From contig DJYC01000030.1 in assembly GCA_002448445.1 (NCBI GenBank), positions 12,868 through 73,727 of the forward strand: DNA of 60,860 nt, written 5' to 3'. Below, piece after piece: positions 1 to 7,401 of the stretch. The position numbers and the translations under genes are program-made. Each line of letters opens with the position of its first letter. Position 1 is the first letter of the stretch. The notes beneath the pieces are model-generated. The model was given only the letters and a program-made list of their open reading frames with translations. It ran no database searches and was not told where the DNA came from. The DNA comes from Treponema sp. UBA6988 (GTDB taxonomy: Bacteria > Spirochaetota > Spirochaetia > Treponematales > Treponemataceae).

Positions 1-678
1 TTGCTTTGCGGCTCTTTCTTCGGCGGCTTTTTTAGCAGCAGCCTGCTGTTCTGCGCGTTTCTTGGCGGCTTCTTCCTGAGCGGCCTGCTGTTCGGCCCTG
101 CGCTTTGCAGCGGCTTCTTCTGCGGCTTTCTGCTGGGCAGCTTTTTCTTCTGCAGCCTTCTTTCTTGCGGCAGCTACTTCTTCGGCGCGCTTCTTTTCTG
201 CTTCTGCCTGGGCAGCCTTACGCTTGGCGGCAGCTTCCTGAATGGCCTTCTGTTTTTCTGCTGCTTCCTGTTCAGCTTTCTTCTGAGCGGCAATAGCTTC
301 TGCGGCCTGTCTCTTTGCGGCTATCTCGGCAGCAGTTGGCTGATCTGTAGACGGCTTTGAAACAGTGGAAGAATTCTGTTTAACATTCTTTCCTGTAGAA
401 GTTGTTGTGGTTGTCGTTGAAGTTGCGGTCTGTTTATTGTTTTTTGCAGTTACCGTATTCTTGGATGCACCAGCTTTTGCAGTTGCAGTCTTATTATTTT
501 TTTGACCATCTTTTTGGACTTTGGTCACTTTCTGTTCTGTAGTTACAGTGCGTATGATTCTTTTTCCAGGAGTTTGGGGTTTAGACTCCTCCGAACCTTT
601 GTCTGTTGTTGCGCAAGACGACAGAATTGTCGTAATTGCCACTCCGCAAGAAATCACAGCTTTCAAACTCTTTTTCAT
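1..678 (-). CDS. Ala/Glu/Lys-rich coiled-coil lipoprotein (3' end outside window)
   Basis: The frame is open from an ATG at 678 down to base 1, giving 226 residues without a stop, so the gene continues to the left. The start MKKSLKAVISCGVAITTILS is followed by SC, a lipoprotein signal peptide with an LSSC lipobox (Cys about residue 22). Next comes a Thr/Lys/Gln-rich linker (about 30-110), then a long run of AAEEAAKKRAEQQAA-type repeats predicting a continuous charged coiled coil or single alpha-helix. An AGAGGC sequence just upstream can serve as RBS. I infer an outer-membrane or periplasm-anchored protein whose helical part spans the periplasm, in the manner of TolA-like or OmpA-linked stalk proteins. 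The C-terminal domain is not visible and no specific function can be assigned. The plus strand also has a long open frame here, produced by the GCN-rich composition. Confidence 0.8.
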   Translation of the reverse strand, partial: MKKSLKAVISCGVAITTILSSCATTDKGSEESKPQTPGKRIIRTVTTEQKVTKVQKDGQKNNKTATAKAGASKNTVTAKNNKQTATSTTTTTTSTGKNVKQNSSTVSKPSTDQPTAAEIAAKRQAAEAIAAQKKAEQEAAEKQKAIQEAAAKRKAAQAEAEKKRAEEVAAARKKAAEEKAAQQKAAEEAAAKRRAEQQAAQEEAAKKRAEQQAAAKKAAEERAAKQ

Positions 679-811
679 ACGTGCCTCTTTTGGTTTCCCT
701 TTTAAAATATATACTAAATTATAACAGATGTTTTTACAGGTTTCAACAAAATGTTTCCAAATTCATTTTAAATTTTTTATTCTTGCTTAGTTGGGGAAAA
801 AGCTCAAGCAA

Positions 812-948
812 CCTACGCCCGATTGTAGGGGCGGCGTAGCCGTTGCGAAGCAATGGAGGCGAAAGCCGGAACCCCGAAAAGCGGGGATTGCATACAAGGC
901 TGGCACTTCTTTAATTCAAATAAAAGATAAAAAGGGCATACCGTCCAA
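812..948 (-). repeat. Dispersed ~150 bp repeat family A, copy 1
   Basis: Read on the minus strand this holds the family landmarks in order: TTGGACGGTATGCC, CCCCGCTTTTCGGGGTTCC, CTCCATTGC, GCAACGGC and CCTACAATCGGGCGTAGG. The same landmarks occur at 4555-4712 and 19490-19640 in the opposite orientation. Two internal dyads (CCCCG/CGGGG and CCTAC/GTAGG) would form hairpins if transcribed. It starts just past the hrpB stop codon. No ORF lies inside. Confidence 0.8.
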
Positions 949-963
949 AAAATAAGAATAAAT

Positions 964-3432
964 TCAATCACTTGCAACTCGGTAATCCCAGTTGTGCTTT
1001 GGATAGCGTCCCTTCATCTCCGAACAAATCTGAGGCCAGGTCTCTTTCCAAAAGTTCGCAAGGTCGCTGGTAATTTGCAGTGGCCGGCGGGCAGGGGAGA
1101 GCAGCTTTAAAAGCACGGGCAGCCCCATCACGCGGGGAGTTTCAAAGCAGCCAAAAATCTGTTGGATAATGATTTCTGCAAGCGGTATAATTTTTCCGTT
1201 TTGAGCCTCGTACTGGATTTTTAGCCGCTTACCATTGGCAAGCCTAATTTCCTGGGGAACAGAGGCATTCACCTTGTCTCCGTCCAAGTACCAGTAAAGG
1301 GCATCGTAAACCTTCTGCTCAGGCATAGACTTTTCCACTCCAACCAAGAAAGGTCTAAGCCATTCATCCGCATTTTCCGCCAGCGAGTTGAATTTTTGGT
1401 GCAAACTGTCACCATCTGATGCAGATTTATCAGAGTCCTTTAAGTTTTCAAGGTAAAACTGTACCCGTAAAAGAAGATTTTTTGCCGACTTACCAACTGG
1501 GAGCCATTCAATTCCTTCTTTTTTAACCTGATTTATTACGGCTTCTGTGAAATCGCCAGGCACAAGGTTCAGATCCCTTTCTTTTAGGACAATTTTTCCG
1601 TATGAAGTGTATTCTCTTTTGCGTAGCCTTTGACCGCCCTTTTCAAATTCGACAAGGGTATAAACCTTTGCCTTGGCCGCAAGATATTCCCCCGCTATTT
1701 TTTCCGGCAGGGCTTCAAATGAATATATTCTGCCTGTTTTTTCCCCGGCATCTGCTTCTGGCGCAATTATGAACTTGGGGTAGGGTCTGTGAGTTTCTTT
1801 TGGTAGCAGGGCCATCCTTCCCGAAGGAAAATGATACAAACCTGTAGCGTCATCTTCTAGCAGGGCAATTCTGTCTGGAAATCCACAGAGAAGTGCACAA
1901 CTTGTGGAAAAACCTGAAAATTTCTGTGGAAAACAAGATGAAAAGTTGTAGATTTCCCTGCATTTCTGTACCCTTTTTTTGAGCTCCAAGGCTGATTTTT
2001 TGGCAAGTTCTGGATTGCCACTTACAGACTTGTCGTATTTTGAGGCAAGTTCTGTGGATAAGTCAATGTTACCAAAGATAGCACCGCTTAGGGCAACACA
2101 GGCAAGACGAGGATGGCAGCCCATCAGAAGTGCCGCTTTGCCAAGAGGCGTTATGGAATTCTCATCCAGACAATTCAAGTCTTTTAGCAAGGATTTTGCT
2201 GTTTGCCAAGAATTTATTGGAGGCTCATCAAGCCAGGAAAGGCTTTCCGGTAGCAAAGCACCCCATTCTGCGCACTCAAGCACCAGAGAAGTCAGGTCTG
2301 TACGAAGAATTTCCGGGGGGTTGGAAAGGGCAAGCACATCATCCTTGTTCCAAAGCCGCACGCATCTTCCCTCTTGAACACGACCAGCCCGGCCTGTACG
2401 CTGAGCTGCATTAAAAAGGCTTTCCCTTTGCGTTACCAAGGCAGGCATTCCGGCTGTCCTGTTAAAAGAAGAAAAGCGCATGTAGCCACTGTCTATGACT
2501 ACGGTAACATCAGGAACGGTAACAGAGGTTTCGGCTATTGCGGAACTTAATATCACCCGCCGCCTGTCACTGCTTTTAGGTACAGATTTGGGTACAGATA
2601 GCACCTTTTTCTGCTCTGCAAAGGGTACAGAACTATGCAAAAGCAAAATATCCGCATAATCCAAAGCTCCGCCAAGCTCCAGTTCTTCCTTTACCTGGCG
2701 AATTTCCCTTAATCCCGGCAAAAAAACAAGAATTGCACCCCTGCTTACCCCCAAATCATCAAGCTTTTTGTAAAGCTCATTAAATACAGCCTGAGAAACA
2801 GAAGATTTTTCATCATATTCAATCTGAACAGGAAAAGTGCGTCCTTCAACAGAAAAAACAGGGCAGGGCACAAGTGTCCCCATTCCATTTTCTGTAGCTG
2901 AATCTGTACCCAAATATTCGCTTAAACGCTTGGTTTCTATTGTAGCAGACATGACCACAACATACAAATCATCGCGCAGCATCATGGCTTCTTTTAAGAA
3001 AGCAAGAGCCAAATCCGCATGAACAGACCGCTCATGAAACTCATCTATTACAACAACAGATATTCCTTCCAGGGCGGGGTCTTTTTGCAAACGTCTGGTA
3101 AGCACAGCCTCCGTAAGAACGGTAAACCTTGTTGCATCAGAAATACGTTTTTCCATGCGCATCACGTAACCGCATGTTTTTCCTGCTTCCTCGCCAAGCA
3201 AAGAAGACACGCGGTTTGCAATGTTCAAAACGGCAAGACGACGCGGTTCCAGCATCAAAATTCCGCCGCCAAAATTCTTTAGCAAAGCAAGGGGAACTGC
3301 TGTAGACTTTCCGGCACCAGTCTGGGCTGTTAGCACCATAAAATGCGACTGGGACTTTTTAAGCACTCCGCAAAGTTCATCAAGATGGGAATATATTGGA
3401 AGCGATTTTATTTCTTCTGGATAAAAATTCAT
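964..3432 (-). CDS. hrpB: ATP-dependent helicase HrpB (DEAH/RHA type)
   Basis: This 822-residue protein has the HrpB helicase layout. Visible motifs are Walker A AQTGAGKST (about 36-44), the motif II box DEFH (130-133), SAT (162-164) and motif VI QRTGRAGR (344-351), followed by the HA2/ratchet region and a long C-terminal HrpB-specific domain. The family is a cytoplasmic nucleic-acid-stimulated NTPase; its physiological substrate is poorly defined in most bacteria. The start is fixed by an ATGA overlap with the stop of the upstream membrane-protein gene, which indicates translational coupling. The gene ends at 964, 16 bp from repeat copy 1. Length and motifs are normal for the family. Confidence 0.93.
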   Translation of the reverse strand: MNFYPEEIKSLPIYSHLDELCGVLKKSQSHFMVLTAQTGAGKSTAVPLALLKNFGGGILMLEPRRLAVLNIANRVSSLLGEEAGKTCGYVMRMEKRISDATRFTVLTEAVLTRRLQKDPALEGISVVVIDEFHERSVHADLALAFLKEAMMLRDDLYVVVMSATIETKRLSEYLGTDSATENGMGTLVPCPVFSVEGRTFPVQIEYDEKSSVSQAVFNELYKKLDDLGVSRGAILVFLPGLREIRQVKEELELGGALDYADILLLHSSVPFAEQKKVLSVPKSVPKSSDRRRVILSSAIAETSVTVPDVTVVIDSGYMRFSSFNRTAGMPALVTQRESLFNAAQRTGRAGRVQEGRCVRLWNKDDVLALSNPPEILRTDLTSLVLECAEWGALLPESLSWLDEPPINSWQTAKSLLKDLNCLDENSITPLGKAALLMGCHPRLACVALSGAIFGNIDLSTELASKYDKSVSGNPELAKKSALELKKRVQKCREIYNFSSCFPQKFSGFSTSCALLCGFPDRIALLEDDATGLYHFPSGRMALLPKETHRPYPKFIIAPEADAGEKTGRIYSFEALPEKIAGEYLAAKAKVYTLVEFEKGGQRLRKREYTSYGKIVLKERDLNLVPGDFTEAVINQVKKEGIEWLPVGKSAKNLLLRVQFYLENLKDSDKSASDGDSLHQKFNSLAENADEWLRPFLVGVEKSMPEQKVYDALYWYLDGDKVNASVPQEIRLANGKRLKIQYEAQNGKIIPLAEIIIQQIFGCFETPRVMGLPVLLKLLSPARRPLQITSDLANFWKETWPQICSEMKGRYPKHNWDYRVASD

Positions 3433-4565
3433 TCAACACCACCAGCGCAAATTTTAAGAAGCCTTTCGTCTATGGATTTTACAAGGTTTTTCCTGCTGAA
3501 TTTTATCTTCTCGCTAACAAGCAGGTCAAAATAGTAGAACACTCCCGCCACAAAAGCTCCAGCTTTTCCCGGCAGCCTCAAATTCTTATCCACCGCGCAC
3601 TGTGAAATAAAAACCATGCCAACAAGAAATCCGCTCCTGTGCAGGCCCATTTCCAGGGATGTCTGTGTAATTTTCCAGCTGCCAATCCTGAACAAAACTT
3701 TGCCAACAGGAGTCAGCAGGGCAAAAAAGGTGACAGACAGCACAATTATAATGGAAGGTAACAGTTTAACCCTTCCTTTCTTTATAATTTCATCAAGCAC
3801 AAAGAAAAATAAAACTGTACCCCAAAGAAGGTACAGATTCTTTATCTGAATAAAAAGGGCAAAGCTAAGCATACAAAAGGCAAATTTAAAAAGAGCAAAG
3901 GTCTCTTTTTTTCCACAGGCAGCTTTTTCCGCATTCTCCCCTGTGGAAAAACTGTGCAACTTTTTGTTTTCCTCCAAGCTTTCCCCGCCAGCAAAAACAC
4001 TTTTTCCACAGACAAAGCAGCAATTTTTATACCACTGCGAATTAGAAGCAAATGCGTTGCAAAAAAGCCCCAGAAGAATCCCAGTTACCAGCCCAAAGAC
4101 CATCAGAAGGGGTGCAATGTATTTTGTATTTTCCCCAAACAAAAGGTAGCGGGCACAGGCAATCTGGGCTAGGTTGTTTGCAAAGGCCCCGGCAACGGAA
4201 ATTCCGGCAAAGGAAACAATTCCAAAGGCCTTTCCATACATTCTAGCTGGAAGGGTACAGATTTTATACACAAAAATCATGGCAAAGCTCGACGCAAGTG
4301 TACCCGAAAGGCTAAAAACAAAAACGTAGCTAAAAAATGTACCGCTTATAAATGCCTGCAAAAGAATTTTCAAAAGCGTAAGCAATAAAACTGTGGCAAC
4401 GGGAAAAACTTCAAGCCCAAGCAAAATTGGAAGGTTTGCAAGTCCTAGCCGCAAAAAGGGTAGGGGTTTTGGAATTGCGTATTCAATGGCAGAAAGGTAT
4501 AGGCAAAGTGATGCAAAAAAGGTGAGTAATCTTATGTTTTGACTTTTTTTTATCTTGGACGGCAT
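3429..4565 (-). CDS. Gx transporter-family protein (ECF S-component-like) fused to EcfT-like region
   Basis: This is a polytopic membrane protein of about 378 residues. The N-terminal half (roughly residues 10-170) has the Gx-transporter / heptaprenyl-diphosphate-synthase-component-I signature, with IPKPLPFLRLGLANLPILL followed by hydrophobic helices, like ThiW-type S-components. A hydrophilic linker with several Cys and Lys follows. The C-terminal part contains LLTPVGKVL and TSLEMGLHRS, resembling EcfT/CbiQ transmembrane proteins. This points to a vitamin or precursor importer with S- and T-like modules in one chain; the substrate is unknown. The open frame extends to 4613, but the upstream codons lie in a dispersed repeat, so I chose ATG 4565 (MPSKIKKSQ), which is itself the ATG of the repeat's GGCATGCC landmark. 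No clear RBS. The stop overlaps the hrpB start (ATGA). Confidence 0.72.
   Translation of the reverse strand: MPSKIKKSQNIRLLTFFASLCLYLSAIEYAIPKPLPFLRLGLANLPILLGLEVFPVATVLLLTLLKILLQAFISGTFFSYVFVFSLSGTLASSFAMIFVYKICTLPARMYGKAFGIVSFAGISVAGAFANNLAQIACARYLLFGENTKYIAPLLMVFGLVTGILLGLFCNAFASNSQWYKNCCFVCGKSVFAGGESLEENKKLHSFSTGENAEKAACGKKETFALFKFAFCMLSFALFIQIKNLYLLWGTVLFFFVLDEIIKKGRVKLLPSIIIVLSVTFFALLTPVGKVLFRIGSWKITQTSLEMGLHRSGFLVGMVFISQCAVDKNLRLPGKAGAFVAGVFYYFDLLVSEKIKFSRKNLVKSIDERLLKICAGGVE
3905..4013. promoter_or_regulatory. Cluster of three DnaA-box-like TTTTCCACA sequences inside the Gx transporter gene
   Basis: TTTTTCCACAGG near 3906-3917, its inverse CCTGTGGAAAAA near 3938-3949, and TTTTTCCACAGA near 4002-4013 lie within about 110 bp in the non-conserved linker of the transporter gene. 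The same 9-mer occurs twice in front of dnaA. Whether DnaA binds here is inference. The cluster may simply reflect repeat or codon bias in a fast-evolving linker. Confidence 0.35.
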
Positions 4566-4712
4566 GCCAACTTTTACTGTGCCCGGCACTACGTGACCGG
4601 TCAAACCATGCAATTTTCCCCGCTTTCCGGGGTTCCGCGGGTCCCTCCCCGCTCCATTGCCTGCGGCAACGGGTTGCAGGCAACCCGCCCCTACAATCGG
4701 GCGTAGGTTGCT
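4555..4712 (+). repeat. Dispersed repeat family A, copy 2 (inverted relative to copy 1)
   Basis: Landmarks TTGGACGGCATGCC, CCCCGCTTTCCGGGGTTCC, GCTCCATTGCCTGCGGCAAC and CCTACAATCGGGCGTAGG appear in order on the plus strand. It is inverted relative to copy 1, so the hrpB/Gx pair sits between inverted repeats. Its first bases contain the start codon chosen for the Gx transporter gene on the other strand. Confidence 0.85.
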
Positions 4713-4731
4713 CTGCTGTAGCCTGCTAAGA

Positions 4732-5823
4732 CTATCTTACTTCCACAAGCTCAATGTCGAATGCTATGTAAGCACCGCCTTCAATTCCAGCCTGGGGAAT
4801 ACCGCGGTCGCCGTATGCCATGTCGGAAGGAATTACGATTGTACGAACTTCGCCTTTCTTCATATCCTGAACCATAACATCAAATCCTGGAATCATCTGT
4901 CCGCCGGCAGTCGTAAAGTTAAGAGCCTCATGTGAACCCGGAACAAACTTTTCTGAACCGTCAAACAGGGTTCCGTCTACAAGGTATCCCTTATATTCTG
5001 TGGTTACAGATTTACCCCTTCCGCATTTTTCACCGGAACCGGCTTTTGTTGTCTTCCAATAGATGCCGTTTTCATCCTTGTTGAATCCAGGAAAGGCCTT
5101 TTCTACAGCCGCTATCTTTGCCGCATTTGCCTTTTCCTTGGCTGCAAGGGCATTTTTCTTTGCCTGAACTTCAAGGCGGTCAAAATCAGCCTGTGTAGCA
5201 GTAAACTTTTCTGCTTCTGCACCCTGGCGGTAGATTCTTACGCTTGTCATAACGTCGTTCTGCTTAATCTTGTTCACAACCTTAAGGCTTTCCGCATCCA
5301 CAACCTTTCCAAAGATTGTATGGTGTCCGTTAAGCCATTCAGTCGGTACAATAGTAACAAAGAACTGGCTTCCGTTTGTTGCAGGGCCGGAATTTGCCAT
5401 TGCCAAGAGTCCAGGTTCCGTAAACTTAAGTGAATCAACAAATTCATCAGAGAACTTATAGCCGGGGCCGCCTGTACCGTTTCCGCGTGGGTCTCCACCC
5501 TGAATCATAAAGTCCTGGCTGTCTCCGTTAGCACGGCTAATCACGCGGTGGAATTTCAAGCCGTCATAAAAAGGCTTTCCGTTTGCTGCAGAAAGTGTGC
5601 CTTCCGCAAGACCAACAAAGTTTGTTACCGTAAGCGGGGTCTGCTTGTAAAAAAGCTCAAGCACAATGTCACCTTTTGCAGTGCTGATTACCGCAAAAAT
5701 ACCTTCTTTTCCTTCAATAGCCTTAACAGACTTTTCCATAGGTTTACATCCTCCAACAGACAAAAGCACACAGCTAAAAAGCATTGCGCTCACAAATTTT
5801 TTTATTGAAAACATTCTTTTCAT
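4732..5823 (-). CDS. Lipoprotein peptidyl-prolyl isomerase: cyclophilin-FKBP fusion
   Basis: The 363-residue protein begins with a lipoprotein signal peptide (SVGGC lipobox, Cys about 26). A cyclophilin domain follows (about 40-205) with the landmarks GLKFHRVI, DFMIQGGDP, NGSQFFVT and HTIFGKVV. A Lys/Ala-rich helical linker (about 215-250) leads to an FKBP domain (about 255-363) with VTTEYKGYLVDGTLFDGS, MIPGFD and AYGDRGIP. It should catalyse cis-trans isomerisation of prolyl bonds during folding of exported proteins, anchored in the periplasm or at the outer membrane. A GAGG sequence supports ATG 5823. Cyclophilin-FKBP double-domain PPIases are known from a minority of bacteria, spirochaetes among them. 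The stop lies 20 bp from repeat copy 2. Confidence 0.9.
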   Translation of the reverse strand: MKRMFSIKKFVSAMLFSCVLLSVGGCKPMEKSVKAIEGKEGIFAVISTAKGDIVLELFYKQTPLTVTNFVGLAEGTLSAANGKPFYDGLKFHRVISRANGDSQDFMIQGGDPRGNGTGGPGYKFSDEFVDSLKFTEPGLLAMANSGPATNGSQFFVTIVPTEWLNGHHTIFGKVVDAESLKVVNKIKQNDVMTSVRIYRQGAEAEKFTATQADFDRLEVQAKKNALAAKEKANAAKIAAVEKAFPGFNKDENGIYWKTTKAGSGEKCGRGKSVTTEYKGYLVDGTLFDGSEKFVPGSHEALNFTTAGGQMIPGFDVMVQDMKKGEVRTIVIPSDMAYGDRGIPQAGIEGGAYIAFDIELVEVR

Positions 5824-5865
5824 TTTCTACCTCTCAAACCAACGTTTTTATAAAAGACCTGTACC

Positions 5866-6648
5866 CTAAAACTGCTTGCAGAACCAAGTGTAGATTGAAT
5901 CAAGACGTGCAACAAAAGATTCGTTCATAGTCTGTTCCAGCATCTTCATTCCCGGGAATTTTGCCATGGCTGCCATGTAAACCAGCATGCTGTCGCCGCA
6001 GTCAGTAATAACGAGCTTAATGTGCAGGTTGTTCTTGGACACAGCGCTTATCCCCATAACGGAAAGCCCCGTCTCATTTATAAAGTGAAGGGCAACTTCC
6101 TGGGCGTTCTGAGTATATTCCATGCGGTAATTTGTCTTTCCAAACGATGCGTCATCAAGCATAGCATACAAAACCTTGCCGTTTGCACTTCCTTCAGTAT
6201 TGTCTGCCACGCGTGTGCGGTCTTTTGGTCCCTTAATGCAGTATGCTGAGTCATACAAAGTCTTAACTTTCTTTGAACGATGGGAATAATATGTCATTCC
6301 CTGCATCTTACTTACGGAACGTATAATTTTGGAGGACTCATCAATGGTTACAGATTCTGGATTTGATGCATTCAGCTTTGACTTTGGAATAAGGTACAGA
6401 TGTTCCCTTAAAAACACCGGTTCTTCATCAGAAGTCCACATTCTGTAAGCTTCCTTTGCGGCAGGCGTATTGGGTACAAGTGACAGTTTTGCCCCTTTTT
6501 CCTTGTAATGCGAAACCTGAACCACACCATCCTTTTGAAGCTTTGCATAAGTACTTGCGCTAACCAAATCGGAAGCATTATAAGCAAAAAGTCCTGATGC
6601 GCAAAAAAGTGACAGAATAAAAGTAACGGTTGCACGGCAAAATTTCAT
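5866..6648 (-). CDS. Secreted protein of unknown function (Treponema-type, possibly DUF6675)
   Basis: This 260-residue protein has a cleavable signal peptide (MKFCRATVTFILSLFCASGL, cleavage after FAY or nearby) and a soluble mature part of mixed alpha/beta character without repeats or further membrane segments. It resembles the secreted DUF6675-like proteins common in Treponema genomes, but I recognise it only by general character, so the family name is tentative. An AAGGAG sequence seven bases ahead of ATG 6648 supports the start. It lies between the PPIase and jag in the same direction, with gaps of 42 and 24 bp, so co-transcription is likely. Two Cys residues in the mature part (KTLYDSAYC and TDCGDS) could form a periplasmic disulfide. 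Confidence 0.6.
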   Translation of the reverse strand: MKFCRATVTFILSLFCASGLFAYNASDLVSASTYAKLQKDGVVQVSHYKEKGAKLSLVPNTPAAKEAYRMWTSDEEPVFLREHLYLIPKSKLNASNPESVTIDESSKIIRSVSKMQGMTYYSHRSKKVKTLYDSAYCIKGPKDRTRVADNTEGSANGKVLYAMLDDASFGKTNYRMEYTQNAQEVALHFINETGLSVMGISAVSKNNLHIKLVITDCGDSMLVYMAAMAKFPGMKMLEQTMNESFVARLDSIYTWFCKQF

Positions 6649-6672
6649 GGCACAACTCCTTTGTTTATAAAA

Positions 6673-7389
6673 TCAGCGTACGCCTTTGTAAATAACACGT
6701 ACCTGCTTATATAAACCATCTCCCTCGCTTTTGGTTTCAATATCCGGGATATCATTTAAAGTTGTGTGGATCAAGCGGCGCTCAAACGGATTCATCGGCT
6801 CCAAGAGCATTGAAGTCCTGTTAAGGCGAACCTTGTCTGCCGTAACATAGGCAAGGCGAACAAGGCTTTCCTCGCGGCGAATTCTGTAGTTTTCACTGTC
6901 AAGGATTACGCGTACGTCTTCCTTTCCAAGGTGGCCTGCGTATACGTTTGCCAAAAGCTGCATTGCGTCAAGGTTCTTGCCCTTGCGGCCAATAAGTATT
7001 GAAGAGCTGGCGCTTGTAAGCTTAATTCCTATCTTCTTTTCCTCGCGGAACATAACCTCAACCGTAACCTCGTAGCCCATGTTTTGAATCATTACGGTCA
7101 CAAAGTCAACGAGCTTCTGTTCAAATTCGTCCTGGGGCATTGGGTTTGCCACAAGGTTAGGATTCTGTGCGCGGGCAGTGGCATTCGGTACCTTTCCGTC
7201 AAACTCAGGGTGAACATATTCCTGTGAGTCAACAGTGTGTACGCGGATTTTTACATATCCGTTCTTGAACAGAGTCTTTTTCTGGGACTCAAGAATCTCA
7301 ACGTCAAACTGATCCTTTTCAAGTCCAAGTTCCTGGGCAGCCTTTTCTATAGCTTCCTTTTCATTCTTTCCTTCATATTCGTAAATCAT
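6673..7389 (-). CDS. jag: RNA-binding protein Jag/KhpB (Jag_N-KH-R3H)
   Basis: The 238-residue protein has the three-domain Jag layout. The N-terminal Jag_N (1-50) carries YEGKNEKEAIEKAAQELG. A KH domain (about 95-165) carries LIGRKGKNLDAMQLLANV, and an R3H domain (about 170-235) ends with MNPFERRLIHTTL and the TKSEGDGLYKQV tail. The family binds RNA in the cytoplasm and is linked to cell-wall synthesis and division control in Gram-positives. Its place directly after yidC is the conserved rpmH-rnpA-yidD-yidC-jag order. AAGGAG precedes ATG 7389; the gap from yidC is 12 bp. Confidence 0.93.
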   Translation of the reverse strand: MIYEYEGKNEKEAIEKAAQELGLEKDQFDVEILESQKKTLFKNGYVKIRVHTVDSQEYVHPEFDGKVPNATARAQNPNLVANPMPQDEFEQKLVDFVTVMIQNMGYEVTVEVMFREEKKIGIKLTSASSSILIGRKGKNLDAMQLLANVYAGHLGKEDVRVILDSENYRIRREESLVRLAYVTADKVRLNRTSMLLEPMNPFERRLIHTTLNDIPDIETKSEGDGLYKQVRVIYKGVR

Positions 7390-7401
7390 ATCTCGTACTC
7401 C

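Noticed and set aside
1..360. 119-residue plus-strand ORF rich in Phe, Leu, Cys and Gly
   Set aside because: It is the mirror of the Ala/Glu-rich coiled-coil gene on the minus strand, which has a signal peptide, lipobox and RBS.
4566..4613. Longer N-terminus for the Gx transporter
   Set aside because: These 16 codons lie in a dispersed repeat shared with non-coding regions and lack a Shine-Dalgarno.
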